Source: Xanthostigma xanthostigma (lineage: Eukaryota; Arthropoda; Insecta; Raphidioptera; Raphidiidae). Taken from it: 64,000 nucleotides of DNA. Of this stretch, positions 31,004-43,751 are shown piece after piece; position 1 is the first letter of the stretch, and every line of letters starts with the position of its first letter. Where the stretch lies: positions 47,255,665 through 47,319,664 of the forward strand of contig OY754468.1 in the NCBI GenBank assembly GCA_963575645.1, given 5' to 3'. The translations under genes were made by a program, and so were the position numbers. The notes beneath the pieces are model-generated. The model was given only the letters and a program-made list of their open reading frames with translations, did not search any database and was not told the origin of the DNA.

Positions 31004-31721
31004 CTCAATCTCCCTACTAATAGATCTTCCAACAGTATACGGTACTTAGAAGAAGGTATATGACGTCAATTCAATTTCAACGCTAGGTTTCTGGTATAGT
31101 GCCCGCGGTGAGATTTGAAGCCAGGCACGTCATCAATAATATGCTAGTGAACGCCTACTTGCCCGCAGATAGTAGCGTGTGGAATAAATTCAACATATTA
31201 GACATGCGGTAGAATAATAATAAACACTCGAGGCACATGGATCTCCGAAACAGCCAATAGCAAGCTAGAAGAGGGTGCAATGCGTCACGTCACTATGACG
31301 CGGTGGCTTCATCTTTCGCTGCAGCTACTATAATATTATAAATGCAAGAGTATTACATACATTATCTTAACAATCGGAGATTTTTTTAGAGTTTGTTATC
31401 TTTCAATCAGGAAAAAAAACATTTCTAGCACCTTTTAAAATATTCTCATAATCGCACGTAAAACATAACGCACGTCAAACGTAGCATCACCATTAATGTG
31501 AAACGAGCGCGCAGTTCAATCGATTTTACTTGAGGCCGTACAGTATAAATAATTAACTCGTCAACCGTCTATATTCATGAAAACATCAATCAAAATTCTT
31601 CACCTTATACACATAATATTACCTATAGTAAGTTCATATGTGTGTATATATTAAAATACAAAGTATACCTCTACTTGTATGATATGTGGTAGTTGGTCAT
31701 AATCATATATCTATTAATTAA

Positions 31722-32068
31722 CTATATGAATCATTGTCTATCTACTCAATGTGCGGTGAGTGAACGCAACAAAGCATACCGAAAATATATCTGCGTCTCT
31801 TTCTTCGATGTAATTCCCTGATTTCTCCGATGATAGGATTGGTTGATGTACTTGCATTCAATCTGAATAAAGAATCTCTGTTTCAAAAACTTTGTCTTTT
31901 TCTATGACGTTAACATGCGCGTATACCCAGCTTTTGGCCCAGGAGGGGGGTCCCCCGCGCTTGTTTTGCCCTCCTGGATACGCCAGTGCTTACGGCGTAA
32001 AAAAGACAGAAGTATATTTTTGCCTTTGCACCCTAATAGTTCGAGTGCGATTTTATTCCTATGCTCAG
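31722..32068 (+). repeat. Dispersed repeat O, copy 2, left part
   Basis: GAATCATTGTCTATCTACTC through TTTGTCTTTTTCTATGACG and CTAATAGTTCGAGTGCGATT matches the complement of 57868-58165. The repeat resumes at 32840 (AAAAGTATATGAC) after the 9-bp-TSD element. A GC-rich insert at about 31927-32000 (CCAGGAGGGGGGTCC and CCCTCCTGGATACGCCAGTG) is absent from the other copy and looks like a hAT-type end. Confidence 0.7.
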
Positions 32069-32077
32069 TTTAGAATG

Positions 32078-32830
32078 AGTAGTATTTAAACGAGTGACTG
32101 TACCTAAATTACAATTTTGGGTGACAAAAATAATCAATTTGGGTTACTGTATTACTAAGTAAGCGACTGACTGCGCATAACGAGAAAATAATAGTTGGGT
32201 GACTAAATTACTAAGTGACCAACTAAATTACTAAGTGAGCGACTAAATTACTAAGTGAGCGACTGAATAGAACTGCGTTTTCTAAAAAATATATATTTAA
32301 TTGACTGTCAATTAAATATACATTTTTTAGAAAACGCAGTTCTATTCAAACAATTAACTATTTAATTCGCATACCCCGATATCATTCACCCCGGAATTGT
32401 TTTTTTAAAAACTCAACATTTACTCCTTCCCGTTTCATTGCGAGACAATTCGCATACCCTTTTATCGTTCACCCCGGAATTACAATTCGCATACCCGTTT
32501 ATCGTTCACCCCGGAATTATTTTTTTTTAAAACTTCACCTTTGCTCTATCGCGTTTCACTGCGAGACAATTCGCATACCCCTTTATAAAAAAAGCGGTGG
32601 TTTTCAATCTTCATGAAAATGTGAGTTTTAAGTTGTAGTCTCAAAGTGAAAAAAAAAATAAAAAGTAAAAACAAAAGAAGATATCTGCTTCAAAATTACC
32701 GAAGGCATTCTAGTCGCTCACTTAGTAATTTAGTCACCCGACTATTATTTTAATATCTCAAGTTATTAAAACAGTATCTCATCATCAGTCACCAAATTTG
32801 TTTTTTTATTCGACCGTTTTATAATTCCCC
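32078..32830. mobile_element. 9-bp-TSD family, copy 1, 753 bp, TSD GTTTAGAAT
   Basis: Perfect duplications lie at 32069-32077 and 32831-32839, inside repeat O. The ends GAGTAGTATTTAAAC and GTTTTATAATTCCCC form a weak inverted repeat. Internal modules include tandem ACTAAATTACTAAGTGAGCG units, a palindrome TTAATTGACTGTCAATTAA, and three iterations built on AATTCGCATACCC plus TTCACCCCGGAATT. The opposite-strand copy is 37088-37986. A 9-bp TSD suggests Mutator-like or Merlin-like transposition. No transposase. Confidence 0.9.
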
Positions 32831-33349
32831 GTTTAGAATAAAAGTATATGACTTTTTCAGACTCGTACTAGCAATACAGAGAGCATTAAGCATATGGTAT
32901 AAACAGTATTTATTTTGGAAGCAGATAAACGACGGTTCGTACTAATATAGGTCCCACTGTACATATGATTGTATAATATCAATTGATTACACACTGTATT
33001 GACAGTTAAAAAGTGGTTTTAAATTAACGCGGCTTCCGAGATTCATTATGTTATTATAATATTACCTACACATCAATCAGTGTTTGTGTTGGCTGCCCTC
33101 GAACACATTAAATTAACTTATTGTAGTCATTATTAGGTTATTCTTCTTGGAATTTGCTCTTTTCAAAAACAGTGGCGTGCTGATATGCAATCGTATCACC
33201 GAATTACCACGACAATGATAAAATAGAACAGTTCTTTATTTGTAGAGCTGTGGCAGAACGGGTAAAATGCCACGATCCCCTGGCCTGAGGAGACCCCCCG
33301 GCCCGAGAAGCCGTTCTGACAGGAGGAACCTGGAATTACAACGTGAAGC

Positions 33350-34018
33350 TTTTGACGTGATAACGTCTTATAAATTGATGAATCACCAATCTTATAAATT
33401 GATAAAACACCGGCTGCATGCACGAAAAAGTGTAACGTTCCTAAAATCCTAACGTTCCTAACGTTCGTAACGCGTAACGTTCCGCCTGACCCTGTGCGTG
33501 CTTTTTGTTAATTTCTCGCTCAATTTAAATCAGATCGGTTTGAAACCAGTCTTAAACGAAAGAGGAGAACATTTTACATAGATTTCGTATAACAGAATTT
33601 GCCTAAACAGTTTTTTTATACAAATTTATATAGAAAAATAGCTGTATAAATGCAATGTTGTCTAATGCATGGCGCGACGCGGTCGGTCGTCTTTGTTTGC
33701 CGTACATGGAAATTAGAAAATAACGTATGTCTTGTCTTAACATGAAAACGGCTGCATTTCTAATGTTTAATTCAATTTTTTGACATTAGTATTTTGTGAA
33801 ATGCAACGCCTTCTAAGTTAAGTATTGGAATAACTAATTATTATTAGAACATAATACTTTGACAGTTGCAAACGTCACTTTTCACATTTCTTATCATTCC
33901 GACACCGAGGATAAGCGGATTGAAACCAAATTTTGGGAGGTTTAGGTTATGTATTACGGAATACGTTATCACGTAAAACTATCGTCCGTAAACCGACTTT
34001 ACAGACAACCAATTTTTT
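33350..34018 (+). repeat. Dispersed repeat L, copy 3
   Basis: Starts TTTTGACGTGATAACGTC and ends GACTTTACAGACAACCAATTT. The left end contains an extra ATCTTATAAATTGAT duplication, also seen in copy 1. The CGTAACGCGTAACG iterations match copy 1 on the opposite strand. The middle (about 33515-33930) is not shared with copy 2. Confidence 0.65.
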
Positions 34019-35225
34019 TATATCAAGGGAGGGCCTCAGCCTCAGGTGGTATAGTTACTTCACTGAATCAAATGTTTTATTAAAAGTTAAAACTGTCATT
34101 TTGCCTAAACATTCAAGGACACTAAGAAATTTATATTATTAATTCATAAGAATAATAATATAATCGGTATAATTAATGGAATTAAATAATAAAAATAATA
34201 ATGTAATGCATTTTTTGTTGTAATAATGAAATAATAAAAAAAATAAATAATAAAATGTGACATTAACATAATTAATGAATGATTAAACAATGTATTTGTG
34301 CAAAAAGTGTATAAAATGTAAAAAATAACGTACCGTTTGACAGTTGGCAATAAATTGTTGTGTGTCACGTCAGTTGCTACGCGAGGATATAGCGTATATA
34401 ATCTTTATATAGAGAACATTGACTGTCAATCACAATCTGCCTACAAGAAATTAATTAAATCAATGTGTTCCATAAACAAGCCAATCTGAGGCTAACCGCA
34501 CAATGCCAAAATATCAATATTGATTTTTGAACCGAAAGTTATATATTTATCTGTCTTGTGACTACCTTCTTTTTAAGAAGATTATGCCACATATTTTTAT
34601 TACAGATATTTATAAATATATGCCATACATACATAGACTGATAAAAGTATAACCTTCGTTTTTTTCGTAGTCAAGTAAAAATAAACAATAATTTTTGCAC
34701 TACGAGAGTTAAAGAAACTTTTTCAATTTATTATTTAAAAATAATAAATAGAAAATATGAACTGATATTTACTCCAAGTAAACTTAGCTTTTAGTGATAT
34801 TAAATAATGTAATTAAGAAGTTTTTGAAATGTTTTTTTGGGAAACTCAAAAAAAATATGTCATATTATAAAGACTTGACATCAGAATAATATAACATTAT
34901 ATTATATTCAGTAAGGTTACTGTTTTTCCTGCGCATTGATGTCTCCGACGATAAAATTATTAATAACGTATTCTTTCAAATATTTTTTTTTTATTTTTGA
35001 TAAATGTACACTTTTTTTACAAAATCTCTAAAATCAGACTGTTCCTTGTTTCTGAGATTTCTCCGCCCAAACAGACGGACAGATTGTGCTTAACTGCTTA
35101 AGTATCATTTTTAATTATTTTTATTAATAATTTCCTCAAAAAGTACGGTTATTGAAATCTTTCAAAAATTATTAACCATTAAAACATTTCCAATTCTGAC
35201 ATTTTATTATTACAATAATATAAAA
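34019..35225. other. Unassigned AT-rich DNA
   Basis: AAT-rich microsatellite-like sequence (34145-34260), then unremarkable AT-rich DNA. A tail fragment of R1 (ACATACATAGACTG to CGTAGTCAAGTAAA) lies at 34623-34678. Confidence 0.4.
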
Positions 35226-35736
35226 ACGAGTGTGCTTTAGATCACACGACTGAAGTAAAACTTCTTTAGCTCCATCTAAATGTATGTAGGTATATATATG
35301 CTTATCTATGCGCATAATATATACATGTAAAGAAATCACCGTTTGCGTAACGCTAGCAAACTCGCAAACAAACTACTGACTATGATATATATATATATAT
35401 TTCATGCACTGGCTATGAGAGGAAGAGAGAAAGAAAATGTGCGCGCGCACTGCTCTCTCTTGCTCCTACAGTGTGATACAGACAATAGGCCTGCACTGTG
35501 TCTTAGATATACGAAGCGTAACTGCCTCGCCCGATCACACTTTTCGTAACGCTCCCGATCACACTTTTCGTAACGCTCTCGTCACGCATTCACCAGCTTA
35601 CTCCCCAAGTCAAGCGTACGTAAACGTAACTCTCCCTTCCGTTCGCCTTGCCCGATCACACTTTTCGTAACGCTCTCGTCACTCATTCACCAGCTTACTC
35701 CCCAAGTAAAACGTGCGTGTATAAGTTTTACTTCAA
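35226..35736 (+). repeat. Dispersed repeat, copy 2 of 2325-2900, with internal tandem
   Basis: Left end ACGAGTGTGCTTTAGATC. GAAGTAAAACTT near the left is mirrored by AAGTTTTACTTC at 35723-35734. The CGATCACACTTTTCGTAACG segment is repeated three times at 35532-35680, with CATTCACCAGCTTACTCCCC twice. Includes a TA microsatellite at about 35382-35400. Confidence 0.6.
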
Positions 35737-36302
35737 TAACAATGTGAATGACAATTTATTATATTGTTACTACATCAGTGTGTCACATACAGTTTAAATC
35801 TTTCGCAATGCAATGTACATTGTTTTTGTAAATTCGTTTACTTGTAGTTTTTGCAAAATTATCTTTGTGTGTTGTATTTATATATTTTTATATGAATAAT
35901 GTAAAAGTAAATCTTGTTGTGACAGTTCGAAACTGTGTTGCGAAACTCGAGTTGTTGATGTTGTGATTTGTTACAGTTGTTGTTACTCGTTGTGGGGTGC
36001 TTAAATAACTTTGCAACTGATTTGTTGTCAATTCAGACTAATCTGAATTACAATAATTTATGCGTCCTGCGAGATTACGCACATTTATCAACCAAGCGAA
36101 AGTTTTTAAGTGAATATAAGGTACTGAAATTAATTAACAAATATCAATTCACAAATAAATAATAATAATAAGAATGACAATAGTGACAGCTCCTCAGCTA
36201 AATGTCGATTATGAAAATTCAAATATTCTTTGAATCGCGCTGTATAAAAAATTGTCTAATAAATCTATATGTAAATACGGGAAAGGACCCCGCACAAACC
36301 TT

Positions 36303-36893
36303 AATATATATTAATACGCTAAGGCTAAAGATGTTTGCCTCCCTTTTTAGAAAAAACCGCACAATTTATCTACATAAATTATATATCATTTTACAGATAA
36401 TTGCTTGCTCTACTGACATCGACAACTAAAAAATGTATTATTGCTTTTGTTTTTGTAAATTAATTAAAATACAGCAACGCTGAACAACGTCTGCCATCAG
36501 ACGGCTTTAATTTTAAAACAACGTCAACACTTCGATCTGTCATCTGGCCTTCATATATGTAATACAACAGACGCAATACTGCATACTGCCATCTGACGGC
36601 TTTAATTTTGAAACAGCGAGCAGCGCTGAACAACGTCACAACAATGCTGCATGATGCCATCTGACGGCTTAGCTCAACGCTTTTGCTACTTGCGCCTCTA
36701 TATGACAATTTTAGTAAAATATTTCTTCGATCTGTCATCTGAGCTTCATATTGTAGTACAACAAAAAGAAGAACGTTATAAGCAGTGTGCAAAATTAGAA
36801 ACGAATTGAATGCAATCATATTTAAAAAATAATTTTGTAAAGTGATAATTATTATACTTATTTAGTGTGAATAATTCGCACAGGTCACACTAG
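36303..36893 (+). repeat. Dispersed ~0.6-kb repeat V, copy 1
   Basis: From ATTAATACGCTAAGG to GAATAATTCGCACAGGTCAC. The interior holds GCCATCTGACGGCTTTAATT and close variants three times, next to CTGAACAACGTC words. Other copies are 39329-39919 (plus) and 47679-48323 (minus). The 119-codon minus frame at 36460-36819 lies wholly inside the repeat and is not conserved as a frame. Confidence 0.75.
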
Positions 36894-38010
36894 TTGATCA
36901 AAAATGGTTTTATTTTATAGTTTAAAGGTCACTAAAAAAAATGTCCATGGGCGCATAACCTAAAAAACAATTGATTTTTAGCTACAGAAATCTCGCTAAA
37001 CATATCTGTATAGCTAAAAATCTATTGGACTTTAGGCTATGCGCCCATGGACACTTTTTCTTAGTGACCTTTAAACTATAAAACAAAGGGGAATTATAAA
37101 ACGGTCGAATAAAAAAAAATGGTGACTGATGATGAGATACTGTTTCAATAACTTGAGATATTAAAATAATAGTTGGGTGACTAAATTACTAAGTGAGCGA
37201 CTAAATTACTAAGTGAGCGACTAAATTACTAAATGAGCGACTAGAATGCCTTCGGTAATTTTGAAGCAAATATCTTCTTTTGTTTTTACTTTTTATTTTT
37301 TTTTTCACTTTGAGAGTACAACTGCTTAAAACTCACATTTTCGCATGAAGATTGAAAACCACCGCTTTTTTTGATAAAGGGGTAGGTATGCGAATTATCT
37401 CGCAGTGACACGCGATGGGGCAAAGGTGGAGTTTTTAGAAAAATAATTCCGGGGTGAACGATAAACGGGTATGCGAATTGTAATTCCGGGGTGAACGATA
37501 AAGGGGTATGCGTATTGTCTCGCAGTGAAACGAGAAGGGGCAAATGTGGAGTTTTTAAAAAAACAATTCCGGGGTGAACGATAACGGGGTATGCGAATTA
37601 AATAGTTAATTGTTTGAATAGAACTGCGTTTTCTAAAAAATGTATATTTAATTGACAGTCAATTAAATACATATTTTTTAGAAAATACAGTTCTATACAA
37701 ACAATCAACTATTAACAAAATGCCGCTCAGAATAAATAAATCATTTGCCAAAGTTTGAAAAAAATGCAGGACGTAACGTTGACACTCAAACAAATATTAG
37801 GTCGCTCAAATATTATGAAGTTTCCCATTTTGTATTTTAAGTAACTCAAATGGATGTTTGTAGGTTGCTGTTCTGTTGAGATCTCGTCACGCGCAGTCAG
37901 TCGCTCACTTAGTAATACAGTAACCCAAATTGATTATTTTTGTCACCCAAAATTGTAATTTACAGTCACTAGTTTAAATACTACCCTAAAACAAAACCAT
38001 AATCGATCAA
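36894..38010. mobile_element. Palindromic MITE interrupted by the 9-bp-TSD element
   Basis: The left arm TTGATCAAAAATGG with TATAGTTTAAAGGTCACTAA and CCATGGGCGCATA is mirrored to 37087. Removing 37088-37995 joins ACTATAAAACAAA to ACCATAATCGATCAA, the exact complement pattern of the left end. Original size about 209 bp. Confidence 0.8.
37088..37986. mobile_element. 9-bp-TSD family, copy 2, 899 bp, TSD TAAAACAAA
   Basis: Perfect duplications lie at 37079-37087 and 37987-37995. It begins GGGGAATTATAAAACGG and ends AGTTTAAATACTACCC, the reverse orientation of copy 1. It has extra tandem ACTAAATTACTAAGTGAGCG units and an additional block near 37740-37910 absent from copy 1. Iterated AATTCCGGGGTGAACGATAA modules recur three times. 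The 85-codon minus frame at 37286-37543 is made of these iterations. Confidence 0.9.
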
Positions 38011-38645
38011 TTTAACCAAGAACCAATTCCGATAAGGTTTGTGCGGGGTCCTTTGTCACTAGAAATATTCGCTTTAAAAGTAACGGATGATATTCAGCGG
38101 CAACTTAAGGAGCGTCGTTTAGTCACTCTGAAACTTGAGTTCTTTGACTAGCAGGGAATTCCTTATCCGCTAAATTACCTGCAATGGTATTCGTCTGGCG
38201 TACACACGGCGTGGGAACGTCAAATATTGTCACAGACATTTTGCAATTCCATTCTTAACTGTTCTTTATTTTTTTTTAATATTTCAGATTTTTTAAATAA
38301 CACTGAAACAATTAATTGCTTTATAATTTGAACGTCAAAGTTTAGACATCATAAATATTTTTTTGTGATAGCCGCATTGGAAGTGCATTACATACCATCA
38401 GATTGACTTTTGTATGCCAGTGACGTAATACAAAAGTCGCGCATGCGCAGATCAGAAGTAAAGTATAGTCACTTAGGAAAATCTTTTCGAATCGAATTTA
38501 AGCGAAAGTGACGCCATACTACACGATTATTGCAAACTACATCTGACAATATCCATTTAGCTACGGTGTTTTTGTAAATATTTAATGTTTGTTCAATATA
38601 CTTATTACAAACAGTACTATGTGACAAAATCCTGACAGTTGCGAC

Positions 38646-39136
38646 TAGATATGAGCGCCGATGGGTAAAGGAGCGGCGGCGGCGCGCCGACTTTTTGAGG
38701 TCGGCGGCGGCGGCGTAGTCGGCGGCGTGACCTTAGGAGCATTTTTTAATGATGGGCAGGATACAATAAAACAAAACATGTAGTTTAACAATCAGAATTA
38801 TTATTTATTTAACACAAATTATTTTTATAAGGAAATGGTTTCTAGCCTGGAGCTAAAATATTTTTGGCACTTCGATTGGCAGAAAAAAATCATCGTTGTC
38901 ATAAAGTTCTAATAACAATTAACAAGAAAAAAAATCTTAAAGAAAACAAAGATGTTTCTTTTAAGTCATTAAAAATATAAAGTAGTCTTTAAAAATATGT
39001 TTTCAACATTTTTAGTTTTCTACATGCACGTTTAAACGTATGCCTTTTCGCTCGGCGCGCCGTTACATTTTCACGGCGGCGGCGGCGGGGGGGAATCGTC
39101 GGCGGCGACGGCGCGCCGGCGCGGCGCTCATATCTA
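38646..39136. mobile_element. hAT-like element, 491 bp, TSD GTTGCGAC
   Basis: Perfect 8-bp duplications lie at 38638-38645 and 39137-39144. The inverted ends are TAGATATGAGCGCCG and CGGCGCTCATATCTA. Subterminal sequence is GGCGGC/CGGCGGCG repeats on both sides around an AT-rich middle. Non-coding. Confidence 0.92.
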
Positions 39137-39328
39137 GTTGCGACACGAGTCGCAAGAGCCAACTTTCTGCCATATAATAACATAACCTACTATTCAATAC
39201 TACTGTTTTGTCAAACAAATACACGATATAGTAACACACAGGTGTGATTCCGATCTAATATGGATTGAAAGCGTGACGGAAGTAACAATGGGAGTGATTC
39301 GAAAAGATAACAACCGCAATACTAGTAT

Positions 39329-39919
39329 CATATATATTAATACGCTAAGGTTAAGATGTTTGCCTCCCTTTTTAGAAAAAACCACACAATTTCTCCACAT
39401 AAATTATATATCATTTTACAGATAATTGCTTGCTCTACTGACATCGACAACTAAAACATTTGTTATTGCTTTTGTTTTTGTAAATTAATTAAAATACAGC
39501 AACGCTGAACAACGTCTGCCATCTGACGGCTTTAATTTTGAAACAACGTCAACACTTCTATCTGTCATCTGACCTTCATATTGTAATACAACAGACACAA
39601 TACTGCATACTACCATCTGACGGCTTTAATTTTGAAACAGCGAGCAACGCTGAACAACGTCACAGCAATGCTGCATGATGCCATCTGACGGCTTAGCTCA
39701 ATGCTTTTGCTACTTGCGCCTCTATATGACAATTTTAGTAAAATATTTCTTCGATCTGTGATCTGAGCTTCATATTGTAATACAACAAAAAGAAGAACGT
39801 TATAAGCAGTGTGCTAAATTAGAAACGAATTGAATACCTGCAATCATATTATTTAAAAAATCATTTTGTAAAATGATAATTACTATACTTGTTTAGTGCG
39901 AATAATTCGCACAGGTCAC
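39329..39919 (+). repeat. Dispersed repeat V, copy 2, flanked by ACTAGTAT
   Basis: ACTAGTAT occurs at 39321-39328 and 39920-39927, consistent with an 8-bp duplication. The ends are CATATATATTAATACG and GCACAGGTCAC and are not inverted repeats of each other. Sequence identity to copies 1 and 3 is very high, including the triple CCATCTGACGGCTT motif. Confidence 0.75.
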
Positions 39920-40639
39920 ACTAGTATAGAGTAATTAATTAACTCGCTAACAGATGTCAGTAAAAATAAACGTAAAGTAATATACGGACTATTTGAACAT
40001 CTCTATATAATACCATAACGCGGTCGTCTTAACAAACTATGAAAGGAATCTTTTAGCTTCTAGGTACGTCGAAAATATTTTTAATTTTAATTTCTCTTTG
40101 ATTTGGAATGCCTTTGATGGTTTTTATAATAAAAACAATTTTAGTTTGTAAAGTTTGTTTAGTAAGCTTATGAAAATATTGCTAAAAGTTTTCCTTTTAT
40201 TGTTAAAAGACTGAAAAAAATAACACTATGAGATTTTTTTAATTATTCCTGAAATTTTTCGTTTAACTACATTTTTTTAAGAAAACCAAAAAAAATCCCA
40301 AAAACTCAAAACTAAAAGCATATAGATTAAGGTATAGGTTATTTAAACTGAAATTTAAAATATATCTGAAATAATTTTCTGGTTAGAGCTTTCGTAATCA
40401 CATTCTTTTAGAAGTTGATAAGAACTGAGAAGTTTTCCAGGAAAAAAAACACGCATACTTTATATTTAATTTACAGCGTGTAATATCGTAAAAGTCGATT
40501 CTTATGTTTTTAATAACGGTTCACTTTGACATTAAAATTCAATTTTAATATTTCATTTTTCTACTTAATGTAAAATTGAATGTAAAATGTATTACAAATA
40601 TAATGATATATAACTAATTTTACTAGAGTCATGAACTTA

Positions 40640-40860
40640 GTTTTTAACGGTTTCGTACTTTAAAAGGAAAAAAGGAATACTTATAGGATCACTTTGTTGT
40701 CCGTCTGTCTGTCTGTTAAGACTCTGGGAATCTTGGGCATTCAGTAATGCTATAGCGTACTTCTCATTGACCTAGAACCATGAAATTTCATATAAGGGAA
40801 AAATTCGAAAATCATAAATTTCTGATTTTATACCTATACATACTTATATAGAGTTATTAC
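40640..40860 (+). repeat. LINE- or SINE-like tail repeat
   Basis: TATAGGATCACTTTGTTGTC with CGTCTGTCTGTCTG and GACCTAGAACCATGAAATTT is a phrase common in insect retroposons. Only one copy was noticed in the window. Confidence 0.35.
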
Positions 40861-40929
40861 GTAGCAAATTTAATTTTTATGAAATAACGGTAGGTACTTA
40901 AGGCGCGAGTTCTATACTCGCACTTGTTC

Positions 40930-41770
40930 GTCTTTTTTTAAAGGAGTGTCTAAAAACATTGCAAAAATCGAATTCTTTAATATACTTTTGACATTGAGAA
41001 TACTTACAGAAAAAAATACGCTGAATTCAATAAGTGTAAGGAATCGTCTGTATCTCTTTTAGTTTGGAAACCACGGCTATTTTAAGGTTTTTTTATAATT
41101 TTCTGAAAACTATAAACGCCAATAACTTCTAAACCAAAATACGTTCAGACGTTTGTTTGTGCTCATTGGAGTCAGCGTGTTTTTTTCTATAAGCATGATG
41201 ATTTTGCAAAAGTTCCAAAAAACTTTGATTTTCGTCAAAAATCAAAATTCCAAAAAACTTTGATTTTCGTCAAAAATCACATTTTTTTAAAGGGGTACTT
41301 ATGCCTTGAAAAAATTGCACAAATCGAATTCTTTAGTATACTTTTGATATTGAGAATACTTACAGAAAAAATTACGCTGAATTCAATGAGCGTAAGGAAA
41401 CGTCTGTATCTCTTTTAGTTTGGAAACTACGGCCATTCGAAGGTTTTTTTATGATTTTCTGAAAACTATAAACGCAAATAACTTCTAAACCAAAAGATAT
41501 ACAGACGTTTGTTTGTGTTCATTGGATTTAGCGTATTTTTTCCTATAAGCATGATGATTTTACAAAAGTTCCGAAAAACTTTGGTTTTTGTCAAAAATCA
41601 CACTTTTTTAAAAGGGTATGCCTTGAAAAAATTGCAAAAATCGAATTTTTTGACATACTTATGAAATTGAAAATGCTTACAGAAAAAAATACGCTGAATT
41701 CAATGAGCGTAAACAGACGTCTGTATCTCTTTTAGTTTGGAAACTACGGCCATTCGAAGGTTTTATATTT
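40930..41770. repeat. Tandem repeat, ~2.5 copies of a ~335-bp unit
   Basis: AAAATACGCTGAATTCAATG with CTGTATCTCTTTTAGTTTGG recurs at about 41015, 41365 and 41690. The linking text CAAATAACTTCTAAACCAAA and GCATGATGATTTT also recurs. Units are diverged at several percent, so this is an older array than the foldback units. Confidence 0.8.
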
Positions 41771-42782
41771 TTTGTTATATAATATAGGCCACCGGGCGGT
41801 CACAGTATATTGCTATTATTGTCGTATAGAAGTACTATAGATAGATAGATAGATAGATATATATTTTTTCGCGTAGCCACAAGGGACGCGAACGTCAAAA
41901 ACAATACAATATTGTATAAAATAAAATACATGATTATAACTAATACGAATAATTGAAGACGAAAGTCATGTGGTCACAGAACTATATAAAACTCGGAAAG
42001 TGGCCTCTTATACACGGCGTTATATGGGAGAGAGGCAAAATCAATGTATAAGAATCTGTTAGAGATGTGCGGAATCTAGCACAGAAGAGAATCTCTAACG
42101 AGATTCTCCGATATCGACTATACAATGCGCCAATTTTGTCAAATTATGTCTCGAAACTCAAAACAGCCCATGAAATCATTATTTCGATCCGAATGATCGT
42201 CTGGCGTGACAGACAAACGCACTTTTTGCAAGAAATGCGTTTTTTGCAGTTAGGTACTCCGAGGGGATAAGAAAATGTTCCACGTGTGAAGCTGGATTCT
42301 GGAGTTAAGTTGAGATAATTATGATCCATTTTATTCATAAAAATTCGATAGGTGCAAACGAATGTTCGTGAATTTGATGTTAGGGACCTCTTATAAAGTT
42401 GATTTTTAATTACATCAATTACGCAATTAAATTTATTGTTTTATATTCTTATATATTGTCTAGACCTAGGTCGTCCATAAAAATCTATAAAATTTGCGTG
42501 GGTTTTCTAATATTAATTCCTACATTTACATTTTATAACGAAGGTAGGTATAATAAAATATTAAAAATGAATTAATTATTGAGTAAAACACGATGATAAC
42601 AGAACAGTCTTATTTCTTCAAAATAGCATTTATTATTTATTTATTAACCTGAAGATTTTTGTAACACCACGTCTTAAAAAGCTACGCCGTCACTGGTGTA
42701 CCCTTCTGGTCATGTGGAGAAACAGAGGCAAGATGGCAGCGGAGCGTATGAACTAGGAGTAGTGTTCATTTTAAAAAAAACT

Positions 42783-43130
42783 TAAATTAATAAATGTATT
42801 GAATTAAATAATATTCATGTTACAAACTTACGGTAATAAATATGTTGAATTAAATAATATTCATGTTACTAACTTACGTTAATAAATATGTTGAATTAAA
42901 TAATATTCATGTTACTAGCTTACGTTAATAAATATGTTGAATTATATATTATTCATGTTACAAACTTAAGTTAATAAATATTTTGAATTAAATAATATTC
43001 ATGCTACTAACTTACGTTAATAAATATGTTGAATTAAATAATATTCATGTTACTAACTTACGTTAATAAATATGTTGAATTAAATATATTCATGTTACAA
43101 ACTTACGTTAATAAATATGTTAAATAAAAT
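42783..43130. repeat. Tandem repeat, ~58-bp unit, six copies
   Basis: TAATAAATATGTTGAATTAA with ATAATATTCATGTTAC repeats about six times with single-base changes. A GATA microsatellite lies further left at about 41842-41863. Confidence 0.85.
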
Positions 43131-43751
43131 AATAATAATTGTTACAAAAGAAGTTTGTTTGTGTGAACGTACGTACGTACTTACGTGGTCATTTATTCCT
43201 AGCACAAAATCTCCAGAACAAAAAATGATATCTATTTCGTTATAGGGTGCCAACCAACGTGTGTTGACGTCAATATTTTAATTTGACAAAAATAAAATTC
43301 TATTATTATAACGGTGAGCCGGCTCTGTGTTTTATTGGAACAATGAAATATTTCTACATGGTTAACACATTTACGAACACTTAAAAAATTTCATTCATAA
43401 TATTAATAAAAGCCGGAAATTCGTCAGCATGACTTTTATGTACTGCCAACTTGAAATTAAATGTTAAATCATGAAAACGTAAAAAGAAATACCAATTTGA
43501 GTTTTTTTCCGTGCTTAAAAAAATAATATACATTATAATAGACGCTAATGATATTCGCTGACGAGCGTCTATAATCTACAATTTATCTTTAAACTATAAA
43601 ATAAGTAATATGTTTTTTTTACTGTAAATATCTCAAGAGTAGAATAATAGAACAATAACTTCCGCAATATAGAAATTTATGGTCATTTTATTTTATTATT
43701 TGACCATCTATTTGAGGTGACTGAAAACCTATACTACCCATATAGTGCGAG

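Larger units (their letters stand above)
36282..38055. mobile_element. Outermost TIR pair of a nested insertion cluster
   Basis: AAAGGACCCCGCACAAACC followed by TTA (from 36282) is mirrored exactly by TAAGGTTTGTGCGGGGTCC with TTT at 38034-38055. These look like the two ends of one element into which repeat V (36303-36893), a palindromic MITE (36894-38010) and the 9-bp-TSD element (37088-37986) were later inserted. Confidence 0.5.

Noticed and set aside
36460..36819. 119-codon frame on the minus strand
   Set aside because: It lies wholly within repeat V and depends on the triplicated CCATCTGACGGCTT motif. The same frame is not kept in the other copies.
32078..37986. One large element with 0.8-kb terminal inverted repeats (Maverick-like)
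   Set aside because: The two inverted blocks each have their own, different 9-bp duplications, so they are separate insertions of one family and not the two ends of a single element.
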